DNA of 18,925 nucleotides from NCBI GenBank assembly GCA_945946745.1, contig CAMEWZ010000009.1:1-18925 (forward strand), read 5' to 3'. The notes beneath the pieces are model-generated. The model saw only the letters and a program-made list of their open reading frames with translations, was not told where the DNA came from and ran no database searches. Source of the DNA: an uncultured Clostridia bacterium. GTDB taxonomy: Bacteria; Bacillota; Clostridia; Oscillospirales; Oscillospiraceae. Below, piece after piece: positions 1 to 7,117 of this stretch (the first letter of the stretch is position 1; the number at the start of each line of letters is the position of its first letter). Made by a program: the position numbers and the translations under genes.

Positions 1-41
1 CCGGAGGCGAACAAATTATGCGCGCAGCAGGCTGCAAAAAC

Positions 42-74
42 CTGTCGAAAAGCCCTAAGGGGGCTTTTCGACAG
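42..74 (-). terminator. Rho-independent terminator, minus-strand direction
   Basis: A perfect 14-bp inverted repeat (arms 42-55 and 61-74, 5-nt loop) is followed in the minus direction by GGTTTTTGC (revcomp of 35-42), giving the U-tract. It lies just past the stop of the minus-strand DUF624 gene and is the likely end of the rpiR-DUF624 transcript. Confidence 0.75.
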
Positions 75-80
75 TCTGCA

Positions 81-116
81 ACGTGCCGAAGTGGAAACCA
101 CTTCGGCACGTTTTCT
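81..116 (+). terminator. Rho-independent terminator, plus-strand direction
   Basis: A perfect 14-bp stem (81-94 with 98-111) around an AAA loop is followed by TTTTCTC on the plus strand. It probably ends a plus-strand gene lying left of the window. It sits 6 nt from the opposite-polarity hairpin at 42-74, so the pair insulates two convergent transcripts. Positions 1-41 hold no gene that I can recognise. Confidence 0.7.
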
Positions 117-143
117 CATCAATCGGGTAATCCCGGGAAATGC

Positions 144-770
144 CTATTCCCCGGTTTCCGGCTCCAAGGAGGCGAAGATCCGATTCACCACCCCCAGATC
201 ATACAGGGCGATCAGAGAAAATCCGCACACAGGCCACAGAAAGCTTAGAAACACAAACACCTGGGGCAGAACCACCAGCAGGAGCAGCGGCAGCAGATTC
301 ATTCCGGTAACCAGCAGCATCTTGGGCAAGTGGGCGATGCTCAGCAAAACCGCGTTGACCACCGTATCCCGAATGGTGCCGCAGTAGCGCACCTCCAGCG
401 GGAAGATCAGCCCGGAAACCAGCACCAGCGCCAGCATACAAAAGCAAATGACCCCGATCACCGCCATCCGCCCGGGAAAGGTCAGATACGCCACGATCCA
501 GTAGTCCAGGGCCAGCATCCCTCCCAGGAAGACAATCAGCAGCCATACTATGGTCGCCTTGGAGAAGTGCCGCCGAAAAGCGCGAAAAAAGGCCCTGGCG
601 CCGCAGCTTTCCTCGTTTTGCATGGCCGTCAAGGCAGTAAGCATGGCACAGGTGGCGGCGCCCAGGGTAACAACCGGCAGCGAGCATACCATCCATAGAA
701 AATTGATTTTGAACAGCGAAACAAATTTGCCGCACAGAAGCATAAATTTGGAATCCGGAGAAAGCTTCAT
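144..770 (-). CDS. YesL/DUF624 family integral membrane protein
   Basis: This is a 208-residue, very hydrophobic protein with about five predicted membrane segments (roughly residues 18-40, 70-95, 103-130, 145-170 and 172-196). The opening MKLSPDSKF...LFKINFLW...LPVVTLGAATCAM is typical of the DUF624/YesL family, whose members usually sit beside sugar ABC transporters of Firmicutes. Their biochemical role is unknown. The start is set at 770 because GGAAGGCGG lies just upstream; an open frame extends further 5' but runs into the end of the rpiR gene and looks noncoding. It lies 49 nt downstream of rpiR on the same strand, so the two are probably cotranscribed. The link to the divergent sugar importer fits the known pattern for the family, but no function can be assigned from sequence. 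Confidence 0.82.
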   Translation of the reverse strand: MKLSPDSKFMLLCGKFVSLFKINFLWMVCSLPVVTLGAATCAMLTALTAMQNEESCGARAFFRAFRRHFSKATIVWLLIVFLGGMLALDYWIVAYLTFPGRMAVIGVICFCMLALVLVSGLIFPLEVRYCGTIRDTVVNAVLLSIAHLPKMLLVTGMNLLPLLLLVVLPQVFVFLSFLWPVCGFSLIALYDLGVVNRIFASLEPETGE

Positions 771-819
771 AGAATACCGCCTTCCATTGAAATACGATGA
801 TCCAAAAAGATGAGAAGCG

Positions 820-1674
820 CTAACGCTGGTTTTTTTCCTGCTTTTCGATGTGGGTTTTGGCCAGCTGGCTGACGGACTGCTCATAATCCTCGTTGGCCAG
901 GGCCGTGAAGAGAATGTCCACCACGTTCAGCTGGGACATTCGGGAGGACATGGCGCCGCTGCGGAACAGGGATTCGTTGGCGGCGGTATAAAGCCGGAGA
1001 TCGGCCAAGTCGGACACCGGCGACTGGATGCATCGGGTGATGGCAATCATCGGCGTGCCGCCGCGCTTCAAATTTTTCATGCACGTGATGACCTCCGATG
1101 TCACGCCGGAGTAGGAAAAAACCAGCGCCACATCCTGGGGGGTGGCGTTGCAGGACTGCACAAGCTGGGAATGCCAGTCCTCGTTGATCACACACAGCTT
1201 GTTTAAGCGCAGAAACTTGAGATACGCATCCTTGGCGGCGCAGAGGGAGGCGCCCAAGCCAAACAGATAAATCACCCGGGCACGGCGCAGCAGCGCCACG
1301 CTGTCTCTCAGTACCGCCACATCCATCAGATCCCGGGTTTCCTCCAGGGACAAAATGTTGGCGTAGGTGATCTTGTCGATGATCTGCTCCAGGGAGTCCG
1401 AACGCTGAATTTCCTTCTGGTCATTGCGCAGGGTCTGCTCCCGCCGGGCCAGCTCAAAGGTCACCGCCCGCCTGAATTCCTTGTAGCCGGAATAGCCCGT
1501 ATGGCTGCACATCCGGACAATGGTGGAGGGTGAGGAAAAGGTTCTTTGGGCCAGCTCATGGACGCTGAGATCCACCACAAGCTGCGGCTCCGCAAGGATC
1601 CGCTCCGCCACCCCCCGTTCCGTACTGGAAAACTGCTGGGAACATTCCCGAAGCCGAAGCAGCGCGCTGCTCAT
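820..1674 (-). CDS. RpiR/MurR-family transcriptional regulator (HTH + SIS domain)
   Basis: The 284-residue length is normal for the family. An N-terminal RpiR helix-turn-helix (about residues 1-75; SVHELAQRTFSSPSTIVRM at 37-55) is followed by a SIS sugar-phosphate-binding domain (about 125-255), with YLFGLGAS at 136-143 and FSYSG at 186-190. In the family, the SIS domain senses a phosphosugar; MurR of E. coli responds to MurNAc-6-phosphate. Divergent placement next to an amino-sugar importer and upstream of murQ supports MurNAc-6P or GlcNAc-6P as effector, which is inference. The start at 1674 is chosen because AAAGGCGG lies 7 nt upstream; an in-frame ATG at 1680 has the site too close. The frame stays open to 1869, but those residues do not look like the family. 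A clear promoter for this gene was not found. Confidence 0.9.
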   Translation of the reverse strand: MSSALLRLRECSQQFSSTERGVAERILAEPQLVVDLSVHELAQRTFSSPSTIVRMCSHTGYSGYKEFRRAVTFELARREQTLRNDQKEIQRSDSLEQIIDKITYANILSLEETRDLMDVAVLRDSVALLRRARVIYLFGLGASLCAAKDAYLKFLRLNKLCVINEDWHSQLVQSCNATPQDVALVFSYSGVTSEVITCMKNLKRGGTPMIAITRCIQSPVSDLADLRLYTAANESLFRSGAMSSRMSQLNVVDILFTALANEDYEQSVSQLAKTHIEKQEKNQR

Positions 1675-1869
1675 CCCCATCCCGCCTTTCTCGTCCGTCA
1701 GCATTGCCATTTGCCTTATAGCATATTGTAGCGTTTTTCGGGCGGAAAGGCCATGCATTTTGTGCCTAAAAAAGAGAATGGTGTTTTGTATATTGTGTAC
1801 ATTATTAAGGCGTACATTTTGCTGATGTTTCACTATATCGAACAAAAACCGTCGATTCCAACCAGTCAC

Positions 1870-1890
1870 TGAAATATTATTTCATAATAT
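1870..1890. promoter_or_regulatory. Candidate RpiR-type operator (overlapping palindromes)
   Basis: TGAAATATTATTTCA (1870-1884) is a perfect 15-nt palindrome with a single central base. It overlaps ATATTAT-TTC-ATAATAT (1874-1890), a perfect inverted repeat with 7-bp arms. The pair ends 10 nt upstream of the importer -35. TGAAA...TTTCA symmetry suits an SIS-domain RpiR dimer, and the adjacent rpiR gene is the obvious candidate ligand. Binding is inferred from symmetry and position only. Confidence 0.5.
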
Positions 1891-1900
1891 CGCTGATTTC

Positions 1901-1929
1901 TTGACACAAAATGCAGGTTCCGTTATAAT
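1901..1929 (+). promoter_or_regulatory. Sigma-A promoter for the sugar ABC importer
   Basis: TTGACA (1901-1906), a 17-nt spacer and TATAAT (1924-1929) match the sigma-A consensus exactly. Transcription should start near 1936, giving a leader of about 70 nt before the ATG at 2007. The leader contains a small TCCGG/CCGGA hairpin (1953-1967). Confidence 0.88.
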
Positions 1930-1931
1930 GA

Positions 1932-1945
1932 TTTTAACGCTTACG
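1932..1945 (+). promoter_or_regulatory. Weak cre-like (CcpA) site at the importer transcription start
   Basis: TTTTAACGCTTACG agrees with six of the eight fixed positions of the TGNNANCGNTNNCA cre consensus. It overlaps the expected transcription start, a position from which CcpA represses in other Firmicutes. It mismatches the conserved G2 and A14, so chance is a real possibility. Confidence 0.25.
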
Positions 1946-2006
1946 GCTTGCGTCCGGTATCGCCGGAAAACCGTTGGCACAATTTGAACATCAGGAGGAA
2001 ACATAA

Positions 2007-3437
2007 ATGAAGAAGATCATTGCTCTGCTGCTGACCTGCGTTATGGTTCTGGGCCTGTTTGCCGGCTGCGGCGGCGGAAAGACCCAGGAAACCAAGGCTC
2101 CCAAAAATCAGCCCGCTGCTGGCGCTGCCTCGGAAGCTCCCGCGGAAGCGGCTCCCGACACCATCGTCATCATGGCGCCCCCCGTCACCGGCAGCTATCT
2201 GGAAAATCTGAAGGTCTGGGCCGCTGATTTCCACGAGCTGTACCCCAACCTCACCGTGCAGGTCATCGAGACTTCCTGGGGCGATCACAACGATAAGCTG
2301 TCCACCACGGCGCAGGCCGGTGAGGCTCCCGATATCGCGGAGATCTCCTCCAACGCCCTGGGCACCTACGTGGAGATGGGCGTCGCCATCGACATTGCCC
2401 AGTACATGGACGCCGACCGCCTGGCCGACTATGACGCCAACGCGCTGAAGTACCTGTCCCTGGAGGGCACCACCTACGGTCTGCCCCTGTATCTGACCAT
2501 TCAGTCCATCGGCGCCAACAAGACCATGATGCAGGAGCTGGGCATCGATGTGGCCAAGATCCAGAAGGAAGGCTGGACCTACGAGGAGTTCCTGGATGTC
2601 ATCAAGACCGGCACCAAGGACGGCTGCTATGGCTTCGTGTTCGCAAACTCCGGCGTTACCGCTTCTGACATGCTGTACATGTTCGGCGCTGGCGCTGGCC
2701 TCAGCAACGCCTTCACCCCCGATCTGAAGTACACCTTCACCTCCGAGAACATGCTGACTCTGCTCAGCGCCATTGAGGAGATGACCAAGTCCGGCTACAT
2801 GCCCAACTACGGCGTGGAGGCTGGCCAGCGTATGGTGATGTGCCAGACCGGCAACGCCATGATCTTCGGCAAGGCAATGCCCCTGTTCGAGGCCAACTTC
2901 AAGAAGAACAACGCCGCTCTGGAAGCTGGCGACGGCACCGCTGTTGAGAACTCCCTGCCCATGGACTACGCTTTCTTGCCCGTGCCCACCATGCTGGACT
3001 GCCAGGAATCCTGCTACGGCACCGTGGACGGCTTGATTGCCCTGCGCAATAAGAACACCACGGACGAGCATCTGAAGAATGTCCTGCTGTTCATGGACTA
3101 CATCTGCTCCGGTGAGCGGATCGCCACCTGCATGAACGAACTGTACCTGGATCCTGTCTGCCAGTCCGGCCGTGACGCGCTGGTTCTGGAGGAGGGCCGT
3201 GACGCCGACAACCTGGCCACTGCCGCTCGCTGCATCGCCATGGTTCAGGCGCCTCCCGAGGGCGTTACCGCTGAGATGACCTCCACTGCCAAGAAGCTGA
3301 TGGACGAGCAGATCGTGCCCAAGTTCCAGCTGCTGCTGGCGGGTGAGACCACCGCTCAGGAGGTTTACGACCACATCTGCGAGGCTGCTTACGCTGCCTT
3401 CGGTGAAGAAAACTGCGTTTCCGGAAAGCTCGGCTAA
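2007..3437 (+). CDS. Carbohydrate ABC transporter substrate-binding lipoprotein
   Basis: A 476-residue family-1 extracellular solute-binding protein (SBP_bac_1 type). The N-terminus MKKIIALLLTCVMVLGLFAG-C is a lipoprotein signal with Cys21 as the lipidated residue, followed by a Gly/Ala/Pro/Glu-rich linker (about 22-50) and the binding domain. It should sit on the outer face of the membrane and deliver a sugar to the permeases encoded next. AGGAGG at 1993-1998 gives the start at 2007. Codon use is strongly biased to CTG, GGC, AAG and GCT, as expected for an abundant binding protein. A hairpin follows at 3448-3473. The substrate cannot be read from sequence; the downstream MurQ/AnmK/NamZ/NagZ genes suggest a peptidoglycan-derived sugar such as MurNAc, anhydro-MurNAc or a GlcNAc-MurNAc disaccharide. 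Confidence 0.92.
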   Translation: MKKIIALLLTCVMVLGLFAGCGGGKTQETKAPKNQPAAGAASEAPAEAAPDTIVIMAPPVTGSYLENLKVWAADFHELYPNLTVQVIETSWGDHNDKLSTTAQAGEAPDIAEISSNALGTYVEMGVAIDIAQYMDADRLADYDANALKYLSLEGTTYGLPLYLTIQSIGANKTMMQELGIDVAKIQKEGWTYEEFLDVIKTGTKDGCYGFVFANSGVTASDMLYMFGAGAGLSNAFTPDLKYTFTSENMLTLLSAIEEMTKSGYMPNYGVEAGQRMVMCQTGNAMIFGKAMPLFEANFKKNNAALEAGDGTAVENSLPMDYAFLPVPTMLDCQESCYGTVDGLIALRNKNTTDEHLKNVLLFMDYICSGERIATCMNELYLDPVCQSGRDALVLEEGRDADNLATAARCIAMVQAPPEGVTAEMTSTAKKLMDEQIVPKFQLLLAGETTAQEVYDHICEAAYAAFGEENCVSGKLG

Positions 3438-3447
3438 CGAATCGGAC

Positions 3448-3473
3448 ACCCACCCCACCTCGGTGGGGTGGGT
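3448..3473 (+). terminator. Strong hairpin after the binding-protein gene (attenuator or RNA stabiliser)
   Basis: ACCCACCCCACC (3448-3459) pairs perfectly with GGTGGGGTGGGT (3462-3473), a 12-bp repeat with only TC between the arms. The sequence after it (ATTCTCTACGG) is not a real T-tract. It therefore looks more like a partial terminator or 3'-end protector that raises binding-protein mRNA relative to the permeases than a full stop. The gap up to 3570 holds only a weak 5-bp hairpin (3530-3544) and the next ribosome site. Confidence 0.6.
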
Positions 3474-3570
3474 ATTCTCTACGGATTTTCCTAAGAAAGG
3501 CAAAGAAACGGCGCCTGTCTGATAAGACCTCTGGTTTTGCCAGATAACGTATTACTCTGGGAGGTAGACT

Positions 3571-4494
3571 ATGAACGCCACAAAGCCCAAACGGCAGCAG
3601 GTTCCCCACAAGCTGAGATTCACCAACGAGGATCTGTGGGGATATATTTTCATCGCTGCCGCCATGATTATCTTCTGTGTTTTCACCCTGTATCCCGTAT
3701 TCAGCGCGGTATACACCAGCTTTTTTAACTACAAGCCCTTCGGTTCCGAATTCGTGGGACTGAAGAATTACGTGGAAACGCTGAAATACTCCAAGTTCAA
3801 CCTGTTCTACAAGGCGGCGCTGAACACGTTGATCTATACCGCGGTGGTCGTACCGCTGTCCCTGCTGATGTCCTTCTGCATCGCCGTGATGATCCTTCCC
3901 TTTAAAAAGAAGACCCAGTCGGTCTTCAAGGCCATGTACTATCTGCCCGGCATCGCCTCCGGCGTGGCGCTGTCGGTGGTGTGGCTGTGGCTGTATGATT
4001 CCTCTCCAGACGGCATTTTCAACCGGCTGCTGGGTGTCTTTGGCATCCCGGCCCAGAACTGGCTGTCCTCCACCAAAACCTCGATGCTTTCTCTGATTAT
4101 CATGGCGCTGCTTTCCAGCCATGGTGTTCGGATTATCACTTATATTGCCGCGCTTCTCGGCATTGACAACAGCTATTTTGAGGCGGCTGAGCTGGACGGC
4201 GCGACCTTCTTCCAGAAGGTGCGCTTCATCGTCTGGCCTCTGGTCAAGCCTACGACGTTGTTCCTGCTGGTCACCGGCGTCATTGGCTCCTTCCAGGTGT
4301 TCATGAACGCCTACATGATGACCGGCGGCGGCCCGGACAATTCCACCACCATGATCGGCCTGCTGATCTATAACAACGCCTTCGTTTACGGCAAGTACGG
4401 CCTTGCCTGCGCCCAGGCCATTCTGCTGGCCATCGCCATCGCCATCATGTCGTTGTTCCAGTTCCGGCTGATGGGCGTGGACGTTGAGTATTAA
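3571..4494 (+). CDS. Sugar ABC transporter permease (MalF/UgpA type)
   Basis: A 307-residue binding-protein-dependent permease with about six membrane segments, the first near residues 24-46. The cytoplasmic EAA loop that docks the ATPase is at 204-223, with EAAELDG at 204-210 and the conserved Pro at 223. GGGAGG at 3559-3564 sets the start. It forms the heterodimeric channel with the next gene product and receives substrate from the upstream lipoprotein. The downstream permease begins 13 nt after this stop, so the two are translated from one message. Confidence 0.92.
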   Translation: MNATKPKRQQVPHKLRFTNEDLWGYIFIAAAMIIFCVFTLYPVFSAVYTSFFNYKPFGSEFVGLKNYVETLKYSKFNLFYKAALNTLIYTAVVVPLSLLMSFCIAVMILPFKKKTQSVFKAMYYLPGIASGVALSVVWLWLYDSSPDGIFNRLLGVFGIPAQNWLSSTKTSMLSLIIMALLSSHGVRIITYIAALLGIDNSYFEAAELDGATFFQKVRFIVWPLVKPTTLFLLVTGVIGSFQVFMNAYMMTGGGPDNSTTMIGLLIYNNAFVYGKYGLACAQAILLAIAIAIMSLFQFRLMGVDVEY

Positions 4495-4507
4495 GGAGGG
4501 GGAACCC

Positions 4508-5377
4508 ATGGCAACTACCGGCTTGTATTCCCAGCACCTGCACAATAAAAAGGTGCTTTACCTGCGCAATACCGTCATCGCCATCATTCTGATTGTTCTG
4601 GCGGCTGCGACGCTGTTTCCCATCTGCTACATGATTCTGTCCGGCTTTGGGCCAAACGTCTCCACTGCGGGCAATATGCGCACCATTCTTCCCTCCCGCC
4701 TTACCCTGGAGTCCTTTGACGCATTCTTCCATTTCAGCGACTATTCCCTGCGCTGGATCCTCAACAGCTTTGTTGTGGCGGCGGGCGCGGTGATTGGCAA
4801 CGTGATTTTTGCCTCCATGGCAGGCTATGCCTTCGCCAAGATCCGGTTCAAGGGCAGCTCCTTCCTGTTCGCTCTGATCCTGGTGGCCATGATGATTCCC
4901 TACCAGGTGACCCAGGTTCCGCTGTACATTCTGATGGTGCAGAAATTCTCCATGACCAACACCTACGCGGCCATGATCCTGCCCGGTTTGTGCACGGCCT
5001 ATAACATTTTCCTGTGCAAGCAGTTCTTCTCCGGTCTGCCCACGCCTTTGATCGAAAGCGCCAAAATCGAGGGCTGCAACCAGTTCCAGATTTTCGTGAA
5101 GATCATCCTGCCTCTGGCCAAGACGGTGCTGGCGGTTATGGCCATCAACACCTTTATGTCCAGCTGGAACGACTTCTTCTGGCCCTTCCTGGTGACCAAC
5201 GATCCGTCCATGTACACCATCCAGGTGGGCTTGAAGCAGTTCAAGTTCGCCAACGAGACCCTGTTCGCGCCGATGATGGCCGGCGCCACCATTTCCGCGC
5301 TGCCCATGTTCATCATGTTCTTCGCGCTGCAGAAGTATTTCATGGAAGGCGTCACCATCGGCGCCGTCAAGGGCTGA
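4508..5377 (+). CDS. Sugar ABC transporter permease (MalG/UgpE type)
   Basis: A 289-residue second permease subunit with about six membrane segments, the first at about 22-46. The EAA loop is ESAKIEG at 183-189 with Pro202, the usual MalG-type variant. An ATG at 4484 is also in frame, but AAGGAGGGGG at 4491-4500 points to 4508 as the start. No ATP-binding subunit gene lies in the window, so the importer probably borrows a shared MsmK/UgpC-type ATPase, as is common for this family in Firmicutes. Confidence 0.92.
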   Translation: MATTGLYSQHLHNKKVLYLRNTVIAIILIVLAAATLFPICYMILSGFGPNVSTAGNMRTILPSRLTLESFDAFFHFSDYSLRWILNSFVVAAGAVIGNVIFASMAGYAFAKIRFKGSSFLFALILVAMMIPYQVTQVPLYILMVQKFSMTNTYAAMILPGLCTAYNIFLCKQFFSGLPTPLIESAKIEGCNQFQIFVKIILPLAKTVLAVMAINTFMSSWNDFFWPFLVTNDPSMYTIQVGLKQFKFANETLFAPMMAGATISALPMFIMFFALQKYFMEGVTIGAVKG

Positions 5378-5392
5378 TTGTTTTCAAAAAAC

Positions 5393-5419
5393 CGGCCCCC
5401 ACTTTCCCGGTGGGGGCCG
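5393..5419 (+). terminator. Hairpin after the ABC importer genes
   Basis: CGGCCCCCAC (5393-5402) pairs perfectly with GTGGGGGCCG (5410-5419) over a 7-nt loop. The following CTCCTATACC is poor in T, so termination is probably partial and may let some transcription pass into the gene starting at 5442. No separate promoter for that gene was seen. Confidence 0.6.
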
Positions 5420-5441
5420 CTCCTATACCGAGGTTCCAAAC

Positions 5442-6410
5442 ATGATTATTCGACGCTATACCCCTGCCGATGAGGACGCTTTGTTTTCCCTGTGGAACAC
5501 CGCGGGGACGGCCATCGGCTTTGCCCCGCTGACCCGGGAGAGGTTCCGCGCGCTGCTGACCGGCCACCCCCACTTTTCTCCGGAATACACCTTTCTTCTG
5601 GAAGAAAACGGAACCATTCTGGGCTTTACAAACGGCTGTACCGGGTCTGACATTCCCAAGGGGGATGTACGGGGCTATGTCAGCTGTGTGGTCCTGGCCC
5701 AGGAGGCGGACACCCCGGAAAACACGGCGCTTCTGTTATCCGCTCTGGAACATGCCTTCCAGAAAGCGGGAAGAACCTACAGCGCCGTCACCTTCTTCAA
5801 CCCCATCCGGCTGCCCTGGATCATCCCCGGGACGCCGGGACATCAGCACAACAACGCCCCCGGCATCGCCGTGGATATCCCGCTGCATGATCGGATGCTG
5901 TCCCTGGGCTACCGGGAATTCACCAGAGAGTGCGCCATGTACTTAAACCTTGCCGACTACGAAACCCCGGCCTGGGTTGGGCAGAAGGCGGAGAAAATGG
6001 CCCGGGAGGGCTACCATGTGGCCCGCTACGATCCCGCGCGGCATACGAATCTGGAGGAAATGGTGGTCTCGCTTGGCAACGCCATGTGGTCAGCGGAAAT
6101 CCCAGCGGCGGGAAAGGCCGGAATGGATCTGCTGGTGGGGCTGAAGGACAATACCTGCGCCGGATTTACCGGGCCGGTCTATCCGGAGGAAACCGGCCGG
6201 GGCTACTTTGCCGGACTGGGAGTCGCCCCGCAATATGAGGGCCACGGCCTGGGTACGCTGCTGTTTTACCGGCTTTTGGAACGGGAAAAGCAGGTCGGCT
6301 CCCAATATATGTCTCTGTTTACCGGGGAGGACAACCATGCCCGGTTCATCTATCTCGGCGCGGGATTCCGGATCGTCCGGACATTCGGCGTCATGCTGAA
6401 GGAGCTGTAG
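5442..6410 (+). CDS. Tandem GNAT-fold N-acetyltransferase
   Basis: The 322 residues are about twice one GNAT domain. The N-terminal half (about 1-165) is a degenerate GNAT fold beginning MIIRRYTPADEDALFSLW. The C-terminal half (about 190-322) carries the acetyl-CoA motif GVAPQYEGHGLGT (260-272) and the usual N298...ARFIYLGAGF (300-309) segment, so it is the likely active domain. GNAT enzymes move acetyl from acetyl-CoA to an amine. It is the first gene of a tight group with a PIG-L-type deacetylase, murQ and an esterase, so an amino sugar such as GlcN or MurN is a reasonable substrate. That is inference, and a self-protection or antibiotic-modifying role cannot be excluded. The ribosome site (GAGG) is weak. 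Confidence 0.82.
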   Translation: MIIRRYTPADEDALFSLWNTAGTAIGFAPLTRERFRALLTGHPHFSPEYTFLLEENGTILGFTNGCTGSDIPKGDVRGYVSCVVLAQEADTPENTALLLSALEHAFQKAGRTYSAVTFFNPIRLPWIIPGTPGHQHNNAPGIAVDIPLHDRMLSLGYREFTRECAMYLNLADYETPAWVGQKAEKMAREGYHVARYDPARHTNLEEMVVSLGNAMWSAEIPAAGKAGMDLLVGLKDNTCAGFTGPVYPEETGRGYFAGLGVAPQYEGHGLGTLLFYRLLEREKQVGSQYMSLFTGEDNHARFIYLGAGFRIVRTFGVMLKEL

Positions 6411-6414
6411 GAAC

Positions 6415-7116
6415 ATGAAGACGCACACCGTACTTGCCATCGGCGCCCATATCGGCGACGCGGAGCTGACCGCCGGCGCGCTGTTGGCCACCTGCGCCGT
6501 CCAGGGCGGTAAAGCCGTAACCCTTGCCTTGACGGCCGGGGAAAAGGGTGCCCCCGCCGGCGCGGACATTTCCGAATACCGCCGGAATAAAATCGCGGAG
6601 GCGGAGGCCTTTGCCCGGGAACTGGGAGGAGAAGCCTATGTGCTTCCCTACGAGGACGGGCTGCTCCCGGATAACGACGCGGTTCGCTTTGCCGTCTGCG
6701 ACATCATCCGCAAGGTCAAGCCGGATATCATCGTGACCCACCACGAAAACAGCATGCACAAGGATCATGCGGCCTGTCACCGGATCGTGGTGGACGCCTG
6801 GTTCTATGCGGCCATTGCGGGTTTTCAGCGGGAACTGCCGAAGCATTTCGCCGCGAAGCTGTACTTTGCGGAAAATTGGGAGGATGCCCCCGGCTTTGAA
6901 CCCTATGTATACCTGGATGTGACCGATGGGTATTCCCTGTGGGAAAAGGCCATCGACCATCACTGGTTTGCGGTGCATTCGTCCAGCTTCCCTTACAAGG
7001 AGTATTATTCCCACTTAAAGCGCCTGCGGGGCATCCAGGGGCGAAAGGGCTATTGCGAGTGCTTTATGATCCCCAAGGAGCAGTACAAGCTGGTGCAGAC
7101 CATGGAGGATATTTGA
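6415..7116 (+). CDS. PIG-L/LmbE-family deacetylase with altered AHPDDE motif
   Basis: A 233-residue PIG-L family protein, the zinc-dependent fold that removes N-acetyl groups from GlcNAc-type sugars (MshB, BshB, GPI deacetylase). The first motif, normally AHPDDE, reads AHIGDAE (11-17). His12 and Asp15 (zinc ligands) are kept, but the Asp that acts as general base in MshB-type enzymes is Gly14. The second motif HKDH (115-118) is intact. It starts 4 nt after the GNAT stop, with AAGGAG at 6399-6404, and ends 1 nt before murQ, so it is clearly in the operon. A GlcNAc or MurNAc derivative is the likely substrate by context. It may act with a different base, or have another hydrolytic function. Confidence 0.85.
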   Translation: MKTHTVLAIGAHIGDAELTAGALLATCAVQGGKAVTLALTAGEKGAPAGADISEYRRNKIAEAEAFARELGGEAYVLPYEDGLLPDNDAVRFAVCDIIRKVKPDIIVTHHENSMHKDHAACHRIVVDAWFYAAIAGFQRELPKHFAAKLYFAENWEDAPGFEPYVYLDVTDGYSLWEKAIDHHWFAVHSSSFPYKEYYSHLKRLRGIQGRKGYCECFMIPKEQYKLVQTMEDI

Positions 7117-7117
7117 T

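Larger units (their letters stand above)
1675..2006. promoter_or_regulatory. Divergent intergenic control region, rpiR / sugar ABC importer
   Basis: This AT-rich 332-bp spacer separates the minus-strand regulator from the plus-strand importer. It contains the importer promoter (1901-1929), two overlapping palindromes (1870-1890), a weak interrupted inverted repeat TGTT...AACA (1826-1844), a cre-like sequence (1932-1945) and a small leader hairpin (1953-1967). No convincing -35/-10 pair was found for the minus-strand gene; TACAAT near 1730 is a possible -10 without a good -35. Confidence 0.6.

Noticed and set aside
1941..3503. Long minus-strand open frame opposite the binding-protein gene
   Set aside because: Rich in His, Gly, Gln and Val with no recognisable domain. 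It mirrors the codon bias of the plus-strand gene, which has a clear lipoprotein signal and ribosome site.
3265..4545. Minus-strand open frame across the binding protein and first permease
   Set aside because: Composition is typical of antisense reading of GC-rich genes; it spans two genuine plus-strand genes and has no family features.
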